DNA from: Saccharospirillum sp. MSK14-1 | GTDB taxonomy: Bacteria > Pseudomonadota > Gammaproteobacteria > Pseudomonadales > Natronospirillaceae | Assembly (NCBI RefSeq): GCF_003054965.1 | Contig: NZ_MIES01000020.1 | Location: forward strand, 62,001-126,000 | Direction: 5' to 3' | Length of the DNA stretch: 64,000 nt | In this document: one piece after another, positions 1 to 8,927 of the stretch | How the letters are laid out: each line of letters starts with the position of its first letter | Position numbering within the stretch: position 1 is the stretch's first letter | Translations under genes and position numbers: made by a program | Notes under the pieces: model-generated | Database searches by the model: none | The model's input: only the letters and a program-made list of their open reading frames with translations | Told to the model about the DNA's origin: nothing

Positions 1-310
1 AGAAATACCCCGGCGCGCCGGAGTCGATGTAACGCAGCTTGCGCAGAATATTCAGCGCGCGTTCCTGGCGCTGGGATTCACTGCCCGACACATTACCTTC
101 GTACAGATCGACAATGGCGGTGCGCGCCAGCGACAAATAGCTGTCCAGCTGAGCGCCATAGGTTTGCGACAGCGTCTGCTCAAAAGCACCGACCGATTCA
201 GTGCCCATTTTGGACGCCTGACGCAGGTTAATGGCCGTCAGCAGCGCCGCCACCAAGACCAAAGGCACAATCGCCAGCACCAAAATGCGGGCGCGAATAT
301 TCAAAGACAT
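1..310 (-). CDS. Methyl-accepting chemotaxis-type sensor, N-terminal part (cut by window edge)
   Basis: This is the start of a membrane sensor that runs off the left edge. The first 103 residues are visible. A short basic stretch is followed by one hydrophobic segment at about residues 9-27, then a soluble helical region beginning 'RQASKMGTESVGAFEQ' that looks like the first helix of a periplasmic sCache-type ligand domain. A good ribosome site (AGGAG on the minus strand, 317-321) sits six or seven bases before the ATG at 310, which fixes the start. The next gene in the same direction is another chemoreceptor, so a chemoreceptor is the likeliest identity. A Cache-domain histidine kinase or diguanylate cyclase cannot be excluded, because the signalling domain is outside the window. 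Confidence 0.7.
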   Translation of the reverse strand, partial: MSLNIRARILVLAIVPLVLVAALLTAINLRQASKMGTESVGAFEQTLSQTYGAQLDSYLSLARTAIVDLYEGNVSGSESQRQERALNILRKLRYIDSGAPGYF

Positions 311-786
311 CCGTTACTCCTTTACACATTGAATATCCACCAGACACAGCCATTCCCGTTCGGCGACACACCGTCGCCGAAAATCAGTCATACCGGGCAT
401 GATGGAGTCAGGGTGATCCCTGTTGTTATCACTTGAGTTATCACTTGAATGTTTGCTTGCGAAGCAAGGCGAAGGTCGATTGTTTTTTAATCAACCCGAC
501 CGCCGGTCATCATCGATTCATGTCGGCCGAAGTCAACGAACCTTAATCGCCCAATCCGACCAAAACGCCAACCGGAACATCGGTCGATTTAACGTTAATC
601 GTCAAATTACCGGCTTATGGCGCTCTGTAAGCGTTTACAGAATGGCTATAAGGCCCGTATAGAAACGTGTGCTAATAGAGAACGTCGCCGGTTTTACTAC
701 CCAAGATGGCGATAATTTCGCCAATATACCGACGCTGATTTTTGCTGAACGCAGCGTCCCAGCCGCGCTTTTTTGGGGGGAGGACG
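311..786. other. Intergenic region between two same-direction sensor genes
   Basis: About 475 bases with no convincing gene. The small open frames here have no ribosome site and no protein-like composition. It holds the ribosome site of the leftmost gene (317-321) and presumably its promoter. No clear flagellar sigma-28 promoter or terminator was found by eye. Confidence 0.5.
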
Positions 787-3021
787 TTAATCCAAATGGA
801 AACGGGTGACGCTGTTTTGCAGCTCGCTGGCCAGTTTCGCCAAACCGGCGCTGGCTACGCTGATTTCCTGCACCGCGGTTTCGGTTTCCGACGCCATCGA
901 GGAAATGCGCGCCACGTGTGACGTTACCTCCGAGGCCACCGACGATTGCTCTTCCGAGGCACTGGCGATTTGCAGCGTAATATCCACAATTTGCTGCACT
1001 TCTTTGAGCGTATCGCGCAAGCGCTGGGCAGCCTCGGTGGACCGCTCGGCAATGGTCTGGGCGGAAGCGCTGCAATCGTCGGTGAGGGTGGCGGCTTCCT
1101 TCGACGACACCAGCAACGAATCGACGGTGTTGGCAATCTCGTCGGTTGCCGACTGAGTATTCTGCGCCAAACTGCGCACTTCGTCGGCCACCACCGCAAA
1201 GCCACGGCCATGTTCACCGGCCCGCGCCGCTTCGATGGCCGCGTTCAACGCCAGCAAGTTGGTTTGTTCGGCCACGCCTTTAATGGTTTCCAGAATGGCG
1301 TCGACGCCTTTCATTTCTTCACGCAACGCCTGAATGCGCGCGTTGGCATCGCGCAGGTCGTTGGACATCTGGTTAATGTCGCCCGACATCTGCACCACAT
1401 CATCCACGCCCTGATTCACTGCCTGGTGCGTGGTTTTTGCCACCTCGGCGGATTCGTTGGTGTTGCGCGTCACCTCATTGATGGCGCTGCTCATCTGTTC
1501 AATGGCGGTGGCCACCTGCTCGGTTTGCTCGTTCTGGCGATTCACGTTTTCCAGGGTGTGATCGGTAATGGCCGTCAGTTGTTGAGCCGATGACGCCTGC
1601 TGATCAGCCGCTTCAATGATGTGCTGCACCAACGAACGCAGGCCGTTCACCATCTCCTGCATGGAGCGATACACACCGCTGGTGGCCTCGTGGTTATCGT
1701 CGTGCAGCCGCAAATCGCCGTCGGCAATGGCAACCGCCACGCGTTGCAAATCGGCCGGTTCGCGACCCAGGGGTTTCAAAATACTGCGCGCGGTATAGAG
1801 CGCGATGCCGACCACAATCACCACTAAAACAGCCACGATGATCGCCGCGCTGACCAGCAATTGGTTCGCCGGTGCAAAGGCTTCCGCCTGATCTTGCTCG
1901 GCCACCAAAACCCAATCCAAACCGGCAATCGTTATGGGCGCGTAGGTGGATAACACCGTGCCGCCGCTGTAGTCGGTGCCGATCAGACTGCCGGTTTCTC
2001 CGCTCAAACCCGCGCGCACTGCGTCGGTATCCACACGGCCGGTTTCGGGGTGACGGAACGACATTTCCACGCTGTGATGGTCCGGGTCCATCACCGAATC
2101 AGAACGCATCAGGCCATCGCTGCCCACCAAATAGGTTTCACCGGTTTGGCCCAAGCCCGCGCGCTCTTGCATGATGCTGCCGAGCCGGTCGAGCGGGAAT
2201 TTCAATGCCAGTACGCCCACGCGCTCATTATTCTCAAACACCGGCACCGCCAGAAACCCCGCCGGGGCATCGTAGGACGGCCGGTAAATACTGAAGTCGA
2301 CCAGCACTGCATCGTCTTCAAAGGGTGCCTCCAATGCCAAACGGAACGCTTCAGCCAAACCCGAATCGGCATAGGGGCCATCGACCAGAGAGGTCGCAAA
2401 ATCGACTTCTTTGAACACCGAATAAACGATGTCGCCACCGTTGTTGATCAGAAAAATATCGTAAAAGCCAAAGCGCTGTAGAAAATCGCGGAAATAGGGG
2501 TGCCACTGCATGTGCGCCTGGTCATAACCGAAAAAGGTTCTTGGCGCCGTCATTTCGTCTTTACTGCCTACCTCATTCGGGTTCTCGATGATGTAGGCGT
2601 ATTGCATGGCCAACGCACTGAGGCTTAATGGCTCAACTAAGTCATTGGCTTCAATTTGCGCCTCCGGGTGAGCATCAACTACCCGTGGCACAAATTCCTG
2701 CTCGTAATACGGCAGCACGCGAGAACGCAACGACGATTGCGACCGGCCCGATTCGCGCGCGTACAACCGGTAACCTTCTTCGAAATCGACCATCGCATCG
2801 ACCACCGCCTGACTGCGCGCCAGGCTCGAGGTCTGGTCAACAATGGTGGTGAGGTAACGCTCCACGGCTGCGCGCTTAATGGCCCGTACCGATTCCAGCT
2901 GCGCAAACGCCTGGCTTTCCAGGGCGGTTCGGGCATCTCGGGTGCTCAAAATGGCCAACAGCATGACGGGCAATAACCCCACGCCGAGCAGGGTTAACAT
3001 CAGACGTCGCTTGAGCGTCAT
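787..3021 (-). CDS. Methyl-accepting chemotaxis protein with large periplasmic Cache domain
   Basis: A 744-residue transmembrane chemoreceptor. A hydrophobic segment at about residues 7-24 is followed by a roughly 360-residue periplasmic region with double-Cache features ('[17 protein letters not shown]', '[19 protein letters not shown]'). A second membrane segment lies at about 388-411, followed by a HAMP linker and the cytoplasmic signalling coil. The coil carries the highly conserved hairpin tip '[20 protein letters not shown]' that contacts CheA and CheW. The protein ends in 'VTRFHLD' with no CheR/CheB-tethering pentapeptide. A strong ribosome site (AAGGAG) precedes the ATG at 3021. It signals to the flagellar motor by the Che pathway; the ligand cannot be read from sequence. 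No che genes lie nearby, so it is an orphan receptor gene beside a second sensor at the window edge. Confidence 0.93.
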   Translation of the reverse strand: MTLKRRLMLTLLGVGLLPVMLLAILSTRDARTALESQAFAQLESVRAIKRAAVERYLTTIVDQTSSLARSQAVVDAMVDFEEGYRLYARESGRSQSSLRSRVLPYYEQEFVPRVVDAHPEAQIEANDLVEPLSLSALAMQYAYIIENPNEVGSKDEMTAPRTFFGYDQAHMQWHPYFRDFLQRFGFYDIFLINNGGDIVYSVFKEVDFATSLVDGPYADSGLAEAFRLALEAPFEDDAVLVDFSIYRPSYDAPAGFLAVPVFENNERVGVLALKFPLDRLGSIMQERAGLGQTGETYLVGSDGLMRSDSVMDPDHHSVEMSFRHPETGRVDTDAVRAGLSGETGSLIGTDYSGGTVLSTYAPITIAGLDWVLVAEQDQAEAFAPANQLLVSAAIIVAVLVVIVVGIALYTARSILKPLGREPADLQRVAVAIADGDLRLHDDNHEATSGVYRSMQEMVNGLRSLVQHIIEAADQQASSAQQLTAITDHTLENVNRQNEQTEQVATAIEQMSSAINEVTRNTNESAEVAKTTHQAVNQGVDDVVQMSGDINQMSNDLRDANARIQALREEMKGVDAILETIKGVAEQTNLLALNAAIEAARAGEHGRGFAVVADEVRSLAQNTQSATDEIANTVDSLLVSSKEAATLTDDCSASAQTIAERSTEAAQRLRDTLKEVQQIVDITLQIASASEEQSSVASEVTSHVARISSMASETETAVQEISVASAGLAKLASELQNSVTRFHLD

Positions 3022-3127
3022 TCTCGCGCTCCTTTTTATGGTTATCAGCCCTTAAAAGTAGTCACGCCATGGCTTTTCCGCCATTTCAAAAGCGGACAGA
3101 AATGCACCTTTTCCGACCCACCCAACC

Positions 3128-3141
3128 TTGACCCACATCAA
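3128..3141. promoter_or_regulatory. FNR/Anr-type box upstream of hemN
   Basis: TTGACCCACATCAA matches the FNR/Anr consensus TTGAT-N4-ATCAA at all but one position. It is centred about 78 bases before the hemN start codon. FNR/Anr boxes are well known upstream of oxygen-independent coproporphyrinogen oxidase genes in gammaproteobacteria, so low-oxygen activation is likely. Confidence 0.75.
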
Positions 3142-3212
3142 AACGCACCGGGCCGGAAGGCGGCACACTGCCGCCATTCCATCATCGACACACAGAAGCC
3201 GGTCCGCTTGCC

Positions 3213-4568
3213 ATGCAACTCGCCCTCTACGAAAAATACGATCTGCGCCTGCCCCGTTACACCAGCTACCCCACCGCCCCGCATTTTCACTCGGGCATCC
3301 AGGGTGAGCAGTTCGCTCGCTGGCTGGGCGAGCTGGACCCGGCGCAACCGCTGTCGCTCTACCTGCACGTACCCTATTGCGAAAAAATGTGCTGGTTCTG
3401 CGGCTGCAATACGCAGATCACCCATCGCTACCAACCGGTCAGCCAATACGTCGATTTACTGCTCGAAGAAATTGATCAGCGCCTGTCACTGCTGCCCCAC
3501 GGCCAACGCTTTAACGTGGCCCATCTGCACTTTGGCGGCGGCAGCCCAACCATTCTTTCGGCCAGCGACTTAAACCGCATCATGGAATTACTGCGCAGCC
3601 GGCTCGACATTCTGCCCACCGCCGAAGTCGCGCTGGAAATGGACCCGCGCACCTCCACCGACGCCTTTATCGACGCCATGGCCGCCAACGGTTTCAACCG
3701 TGCCAGCATCGGCATTCAAGACTTTAACCCCGCCGTGCAAAAGGCCGTAAACCGCGAACAAAGCCTCGAAGACGTCGCCGACATCATCAACAAACTGCGC
3801 GCCAAAGGCATTAACGGCATCAACGTCGACCTGATGTACGGCCTGCCCAACCAGAGCGTCGAAACGCTCATCAACACCGTCGACCAAACCATCGGCCTGC
3901 GGCCCGACCGCCTGTCGATATTTGGCTACGCCCATGTGCCCTGGATGAAGAAACACCAGCAAGTGATCGCCACCGACACCCTGCCGGACGTCGAAGAACG
4001 CTGGGCGCAATACGAAGCCATTCAAAACCAACTGGCCGCCCACGGCTACCAAGCCATCGGCCTCGACCACTTCGCCCACCGCAACGACAGCCTCGCCATC
4101 GCCCAACGCAATGGCGAACTGCACCGAAACTTCCAAGGCTACACCACCGACAACGCCGAAGCCCTCATCGCCTTCGGCCCCTCGGCCATTTCATCGTTAC
4201 CGCAAGGCTACGCCCAAAACCTCACCGGCGTCGGCGACTGGCGCAAAGCCATCGCCCAAGGCAACAGCGCCCTCGCCAAAGGCGTCGCCGTCGATGCCGA
4301 AGACACCCTGCGCCGCGACATCATCAACCGCCTGATGTGTGACCTATCGGTCGACCTAAGCGACCTCTGCGCCCAACACCAAACCTTCCCCGACCGGTTC
4401 TTACCGGAACTCGACCGAATCCGCGCCATGACCGGCGACGGCATTGTGGAAGTAAACGGCTGGAACATTCAGCTAACCGAAACCGGACGGCCTTTGGTCA
4501 GAGCCGTGTGTGCGGCGTTTGATGGGTATCTGGAAGCGAATGCGCAGAGGCATTCGGCGGCGGTTTAA
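3213..4568 (+). CDS. hemN: Oxygen-independent coproporphyrinogen III oxidase
   Basis: Radical-SAM enzyme of heme synthesis that decarboxylates coproporphyrinogen III to protoporphyrinogen IX without oxygen. The 451-residue length fits true HemN. The [4Fe-4S] motif C56-x3-C60-x2-C63 is followed by the extra cysteine C65 typical of HemN ('YCEKMCWFCGC'). The N-terminal 'RYTSYPTAPHF' and the glycine-rich 'HFGGGSPT' are family signatures. The gene stands alone, with an FNR/Anr-type box at 3128-3141, so expression probably rises when oxygen is low. HemW-type paralogues are shorter and lack this N-terminal region, so hemN is preferred. Confidence 0.96.
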   Translation: MQLALYEKYDLRLPRYTSYPTAPHFHSGIQGEQFARWLGELDPAQPLSLYLHVPYCEKMCWFCGCNTQITHRYQPVSQYVDLLLEEIDQRLSLLPHGQRFNVAHLHFGGGSPTILSASDLNRIMELLRSRLDILPTAEVALEMDPRTSTDAFIDAMAANGFNRASIGIQDFNPAVQKAVNREQSLEDVADIINKLRAKGINGINVDLMYGLPNQSVETLINTVDQTIGLRPDRLSIFGYAHVPWMKKHQQVIATDTLPDVEERWAQYEAIQNQLAAHGYQAIGLDHFAHRNDSLAIAQRNGELHRNFQGYTTDNAEALIAFGPSAISSLPQGYAQNLTGVGDWRKAIAQGNSALAKGVAVDAEDTLRRDIINRLMCDLSVDLSDLCAQHQTFPDRFLPELDRIRAMTGDGIVEVNGWNIQLTETGRPLVRAVCAAFDGYLEANAQRHSAAV

Positions 4569-4930
4569 AGAACGAGCCGCACCATTCGGTTAGTGTCTTA
4601 TAAGTTGTTGTATTGGCGGGCGTTTTATTTGGGATCACCTGATTCTGGATTTCTCCCGCCAACCTTTCCAAGCAATTCTCTTCCCAAAAGCGGACACAAA
4701 CGCGCCTGTCTTTCTTGAAGCCCATCACAGATCGGGGGCATCCTGTCGGGACTGCTGTATGCGGTTACAACCTGAGGGATTGGTGTGCCTTGTAGCTGGC
4801 TGGGCGGTAGCGTGTTTGAGGTCCTAACTGTACTAAAGAGAAAGGCAATATTACACAAAAATGACACTCGCCATATTTTATACTCCTGTGCGTCCGGGAT
4901 CTTGTGTTCTTTTAGTTTAATGGAGGAAAA
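4569..4930. other. Intergenic region at the left border of an A+T-rich island
   Basis: About 360 bases between hemN and the PHP-ABC gene. Base composition shifts from G+C-rich to A+T-rich across it. It has a strong ribosome site (GGAGG, 4922-4926) for the next gene. A stretch at 4685-4707 resembles 3087-3109 on the other side of hemN (20 of 23 bases). No tRNA, integrase or transposase is visible, so the way the island arrived is not evident. Confidence 0.5.
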
Positions 4931-6955
4931 ATGAAGAAAATTGACCTTCACATGCACACGGTCCCTACAATTAGTGATGGCCACTTTGATTTTTCGCTGG
5001 AGAAATTAAAGGAATATGTCAAATCAGCTGAACTTGACGCCATAGCGATAACTAATCATGATTTTTTCGACTTGGAGCAATTCAGAAAAATTGATAGTGA
5101 GCTTGACTGTGTAATATTCCCGGGCATTGAAATTAACTTAACCACAGGGCACCTTCTTCTAATCTCCGAAAATCAGAACCTAGAAGAATTTAAAATCAAA
5201 ACTCAGGGTGTAACTGACAAAATTAAAAATACCGGAGATTCTATTAGCGTAGATGAACTGATTACTATCTTTGGTGACTTAAACAAATACCTACTAATCC
5301 CCCACTATGAAAAAAAGCCAGCCATATCAAGAAGCACACTATCGAAAATAATAAAATACATATCTGCCGGTGAGGTTGACAGCCCAAAAAAATTCATTCG
5401 TCTGGCAAAAGACAATAAAGAAATAACACCAGTTATATTTAGTGACGTCCGAATTCGCGAAGGCATCAAAAAATTCCCCACTAAACATACATACGTCGAT
5501 TGCGGGAAAATCACATTAAAATCTTTAAAACATAGTCTTCGCGACAAAAATAAGGTGGCGCTATCAAGGACAGAGGGCAATTCGCTTTTTCAAATTTTTG
5601 ATGACGGACAAAAATTATCCACTGGCCTTAATATTATCCTCGGAGCTCGGTCATCAGGAAAAACAGAAACACTGACTCAGATCAACAAGGACTGTGAAAA
5701 TGTAAAGTACATTCCTCAATTCTCTCTTGTTCAGAGAGATGATGCTAATTACGAAAAGGAATTCAATGAAGATATTGCTCGCAAGAAGAGTGTATTTGCC
5801 GACAAACACCTAACTCCATTCAAGAAGGTTCTAGATGAAATACTAAACATCGATATTAGGATCAATGAAAGAAAGACTGATGAGTATCTATCAACGCTCT
5901 TAAAGTCAGCTGATGAAGCGGAGAAGCGAGATGCATTTTCTAAATCAGCACTGTTTAATGAAACTAACTTTGAAGTTACTAAAGACAATGGACTTAGTGA
6001 ACTTATAGGAGCTGTTCGAAAATTAATAGACAACATTGAATATAGAGGAATCATTGATAAGCATATTGAAGTTAGTCACTTAAAGTCTCTAGCTATAGAG
6101 TTAATAGAGCTTCTTTGGGACAAAGCATATGAAAGAAAGAAGAAAGTATGGGTCAATGACATAGTAAAAGATGTTAAAGGCAAGCTGCATTTAAGAACAT
6201 CAGCAACACAAGTTAAAGATATCGATCTATACACAGTCATGATGGAGAATGAAAAAGTCTCTAAATTCAACCAAATTGCAAAGCTATTACAGACTGAGAA
6301 GATAATATTTCAGGAAAATATCCAGGAGTTCAAAGTAATATGCAAGCAACGAGCCTTTAATGGAGCTGGTGAAATCTTACGAGTAAGTGGACAGCGAGCT
6401 GGGTTTAGCGATGCCTACAAAGAATACGACTTCCCATATAAATATCTTATCGCATTAAAAGAGAATGGAGCTTGGACCCCATCTGAGTTTTATAAGTATT
6501 TTGCATGTATTGAGTATGAAATACTCAATAAAGACGGATTCAAGGTTTCCGGTGGCGAAAGATCAGAATTTCGTCTTCTACAAGAAATTAAAGATGCTCA
6601 AAATTTTGACTACCTTTTGATAGACGAACCTGAATCTTCGTTTGATAACATTTTCTTGAAAAGCGAAGCCAATCAGATGCTGAAGCAGATTGCCAAGACC
6701 ATGCCAGTAGTCGTTGTAACACATAACAGTACAGTGGGTGCGTCAATTAATGCCGATTATGTAGTTTATACATCCAAAGAGATAGAAGGAAATAACATTA
6801 TATATAGAAGATATTCTGGCCATCCATCTGATACAGATCTACGTTCTACTGACGGAAAATCAATCAGTAATTTTCATGTAACTATGAATGCATTAGAAGC
6901 TGGCGAAGATGCCTATTTAGATAGAAGGGAAGGATATGAAAACATTAAAAATTGA
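4931..6955 (+). CDS. PHP domain-ABC ATPase fusion (TrlF-like), putative defence or nucleic-acid-processing protein
   Basis: A 674-residue protein joining a PHP metal-hydrolase domain to an ABC/SMC-class ATPase. PHP ligands are visible as H7 and H9 ('DLHMHT'), H43, E67 and H125. The ATPase has Walker A 'GARSSGKT' (238-245), a long coiled insertion of roughly 300 residues, signature 'VSGGER' (S540-R544), Walker B 'LLIDEPESS' (D565, E566) and switch histidine H598 ('VVVTHNS'). This architecture matches the family that NCBI calls TrlF-like; related ABC ATPases such as PrrC and RloC act in phage exclusion and tRNA damage. The PHP domain could cleave phosphodiesters under ATPase control. A small gene overlaps its 3' end by 20 bases, indicating translational coupling. 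The strong ribosome site and ATG at 4931 fix the start. Base use is far more A+T-rich than that of hemN, supporting horizontal transfer. Function is inferred. Confidence 0.82.
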   Translation: MKKIDLHMHTVPTISDGHFDFSLEKLKEYVKSAELDAIAITNHDFFDLEQFRKIDSELDCVIFPGIEINLTTGHLLLISENQNLEEFKIKTQGVTDKIKNTGDSISVDELITIFGDLNKYLLIPHYEKKPAISRSTLSKIIKYISAGEVDSPKKFIRLAKDNKEITPVIFSDVRIREGIKKFPTKHTYVDCGKITLKSLKHSLRDKNKVALSRTEGNSLFQIFDDGQKLSTGLNIILGARSSGKTETLTQINKDCENVKYIPQFSLVQRDDANYEKEFNEDIARKKSVFADKHLTPFKKVLDEILNIDIRINERKTDEYLSTLLKSADEAEKRDAFSKSALFNETNFEVTKDNGLSELIGAVRKLIDNIEYRGIIDKHIEVSHLKSLAIELIELLWDKAYERKKKVWVNDIVKDVKGKLHLRTSATQVKDIDLYTVMMENEKVSKFNQIAKLLQTEKIIFQENIQEFKVICKQRAFNGAGEILRVSGQRAGFSDAYKEYDFPYKYLIALKENGAWTPSEFYKYFACIEYEILNKDGFKVSGGERSEFRLLQEIKDAQNFDYLLIDEPESSFDNIFLKSEANQMLKQIAKTMPVVVVTHNSTVGASINADYVVYTSKEIEGNNIIYRRYSGHPSDTDLRSTDGKSISNFHVTMNALEAGEDAYLDRREGYENIKN

Positions 6956-7235
6956 GAATAGCCAAGGGTACTTTCTGACAGATATAGGAGAATACGAGAC
7001 TATCGACAAGATTGATAAAACAACTCTGTTAAAATTAGTCAACTTAGCTCTTGGCGATAGTTTTGAGATTGACGAGTACAATGAAGAAAAATTAAAAAAT
7101 CAAGCACACCAAATCATTTATAAAAGCATTAGCGAAAAGCTAAATGACCTCCATAATAAAAGAGGTCAATTTCATGATGAGTCAGAACGTTTATTCCAAG
7201 ATGAATATGAAAAATACAAAAATGTTTCAGGCTAG
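6936..7235 (+). CDS. Small acidic partner protein of the PHP-ABC ATPase
   Basis: A 99-residue, charged, probably helical soluble protein of no family I recognise. Its ATG lies 20 bases inside the end of the PHP-ABC gene, so the two are co-translated and probably form one functional unit. It has no signal peptide or membrane segment. The C-terminal half ('NKRGQFHDESERLFQDEYEKY') reads as a long amphipathic helix suited to a protein contact. A regulatory or adaptor subunit is the simplest guess, based only on the overlap. Confidence 0.7.
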   Translation: MKTLKIENSQGYFLTDIGEYETIDKIDKTTLLKLVNLALGDSFEIDEYNEEKLKNQAHQIIYKSISEKLNDLHNKRGQFHDESERLFQDEYEKYKNVSG

Positions 7236-7271
7236 CATCGGCTAACCAGACGGCCACCATTAAACTGGCTA

Positions 7272-7388
7272 ATGGAAAATGCAAGTGCCCCAGTAGTGTT
7301 GAAATCAATCAAAAATGGACAGGTAACAGCGAACCCAATAGCTAATTTAAGGTCAGGAGTTCTATCTAGAAAAGTAGGACGCAACTAA
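7272..7388 (+). CDS. Possible 38-residue small ORF or gene remnant
   Basis: A short frame starting ATGGAAAATGCAAG and ending TAA. It lies in the 310-base gap between the small partner gene and the membrane-anchored gene. The product is basic at the C-terminus ('LSRKVGRN'). It has no ribosome site, and an overlapping frame also stays open over part of it, so it may be decayed coding sequence. Reported only so the gap is not taken as empty. Confidence 0.2.
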   Translation: MENASAPVVLKSIKNGQVTANPIANLRSGVLSRKVGRN

Positions 7389-7473
7389 AGATCATAAAAT
7401 TTTGCCCTTGGCTTAATCATATCTAGCGATTCCAATAAATAAACAGTGTTTAGATCTTGGCTATATATTAGCT

Positions 7474-7507
7474 GACACTCTTGGGCTAGAGTGAGTGTCC
7501 ATTTTTT
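7474..7507 (+). terminator. Rho-independent terminator in the island
   Basis: Inverted heptamers GACACTC (7474-7480) and GAGTGTC (7493-7499) are followed by CATTTTTTC. This would end transcription of the PHP-ABC unit and separate it from the membrane-anchored/HEPN pair that starts 40 bases later. Confidence 0.7.
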
Positions 7508-7546
7508 CTACATTAATGATTGGAAACCAATTAGGTATTTTGATAT

Positions 7547-8149
7547 ATGGACTCAAATATAGTTTCGGCAATAATAGGTGCATTCGCAACTGTTATTGCC
7601 GTAGTTGTAGCTTGGCTCCTCCAAACTAGCAACAACAAGAAGAGTGCCCCAAAAAAGCTGACTACAAAGCCAAAAGGAACAACAGAGTCTCCAGCGAATA
7701 CATTTTCACGTAGATACTTAGACAACCCTAGCCATTATCGTTTCATCAAAGCACTACCTGTGATGAGAAAGGCAGTCATGGAAAATGCCCGGGAGGGGTG
7801 GGATACAGGTATAACAACGGATATGCGCCAAGCAAGTTATGACGTCATAGATTTTCTGGAGTATGCGTGGCTAGTGATAGCAAGATTTTATCCTGATAAA
7901 CACTGGGCTAATCAGGATGCAGAATCCTATATACGTCAATACATCACTGACAGGTTCACTTTTCATTGGTCAAAGCACGAGCCGAATGGACCAGGATCGG
8001 GCGGCACAATTGTAGGAGTACAGGCAGGCGGAGATGTTATTTCTGATTTGGAAAACCTAATTACAGATACCGTTTCGGCACTCTCTATCCAAGGAGATTT
8101 TGACTTCCTTGCCTGGAAAGATGAATGGCTAAACAAAAGCAGCTCCTAA
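7547..8149 (+). CDS. Membrane-anchored hypothetical protein paired with a HEPN gene
   Basis: A 200-residue protein with one N-terminal membrane segment at about residues 5-24 ('IVSAIIGAFATVIAVVVAWLL'-like). A basic, low-complexity linker follows (about 28-45), then a helical cytoplasmic domain rich in aromatic residues ('YAWLVIARFYPDKHWANQDAESY'-like). A glycine-rich turn lies near residue 150. I do not recognise the family. The next gene, 29 bases downstream, encodes a HEPN-motif protein, so the two probably form an operon. An attractive but unproven reading is a membrane-tethered sensor or inhibitor of the HEPN protein. The A+T-rich composition matches the island. Confidence 0.7.
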   Translation: MDSNIVSAIIGAFATVIAVVVAWLLQTSNNKKSAPKKLTTKPKGTTESPANTFSRRYLDNPSHYRFIKALPVMRKAVMENAREGWDTGITTDMRQASYDVIDFLEYAWLVIARFYPDKHWANQDAESYIRQYITDRFTFHWSKHEPNGPGSGGTIVGVQAGGDVISDLENLITDTVSALSIQGDFDFLAWKDEWLNKSSS

Positions 8150-8178
8150 CAAATATCCTATATTATTAGGGAATATTA

Positions 8179-8808
8179 ATGGCACTAATTTTTGAGGGAA
8201 ATGCTAATAGCGACAGTATTTTTTTTAAACACCACTCCTTGGTTACATTCTATTTAGTTCAAGCCGAAAGATACGCTGACATTTCTGTGAATAACCATAC
8301 CGATGGCGTGCTTCAATCAGATTCAATTGTAGCAATTGTTTTCGCCTCAATGTGTATTGAGGCTTTCGTAAATGAAATGGCGGAGGATTTATTCAAAAAC
8401 ACGGATCTGGAAGACTTTTCTTTTCTAAGGAATAGGTTCAAAAAGTCAGGGAAGTCGTCATCACTCACAAAGAAGGTAGCACTTATTTTCCAGGAAGCTT
8501 TCGATATTAAAGTGAAACAGTCACTTCTTTCTTCAGTTGAAGACTTGGTCAGACTTAGAAATAAACTCATTCATTATAAGCTGACAGATACCGCCACAAG
8601 ATTCATCTTGCCGCCGCTCAGTCAAACGGAAGGAGAGGACGGGCAGAGAATGTCGACAGTTGATTTCTCGAAAACGCCTAAAAAGATCATCCCCCCATTC
8701 GTACAGACTGTTACTGGGGAAGCTGCCGATAGGAGCGCTAGGGCTGCAAAATCTGTACTCTCATTTTGGAATGAATGCGTTAAAAGTAAGCAGGGTGCCG
8801 ATCACTAG
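8179..8808 (+). CDS. HEPN-motif protein (putative RNase or toxin-like)
   Basis: A 209-residue, mainly helical, soluble protein. It carries R127-NKLI-H132, a textbook R-x4-H motif of HEPN ribonucleases, placed in a helix preceded by 'LSSVEDLVRL' as in HEPN folds. An earlier helix, 'IVAIVFASMCIEAFVNEMA' (about 52-70), resembles the first core helix of HEPN domains of the MAE_28990/RiboL-PSP type, where the protein surrounds an N-terminal helical pair. The C-terminal third is proline-rich then helical. HEPN proteins often act as RNA-cutting toxins in toxin-antitoxin, abortive-infection and CRISPR-linked systems. The upstream membrane-anchored gene is the natural partner. A non-catalytic, nucleotide-binding HEPN role cannot be excluded. 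Confidence 0.68.
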   Translation: MALIFEGNANSDSIFFKHHSLVTFYLVQAERYADISVNNHTDGVLQSDSIVAIVFASMCIEAFVNEMAEDLFKNTDLEDFSFLRNRFKKSGKSSSLTKKVALIFQEAFDIKVKQSLLSSVEDLVRLRNKLIHYKLTDTATRFILPPLSQTEGEDGQRMSTVDFSKTPKKIIPPFVQTVTGEAADRSARAAKSVLSFWNECVKSKQGADH

Positions 8809-8927
8809 AACTGGTATCGCACAGCCCATTTAGAGACTAGCACCTCACCCAACTTCCCCAAGGCCTCATATGACAAAACGAAGTAAAAAAGCTCTATGCT
8901 CTTGCCGCCTTCAGTCTGCTACTCTCT

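Noticed and set aside
946-1593. 215-codon ORF antisense to the chemoreceptor
   Set aside because: Histidine- and glycine-rich antisense shadow of the conserved signalling coil; the same kind of shadow appears opposite the other chemoreceptor.
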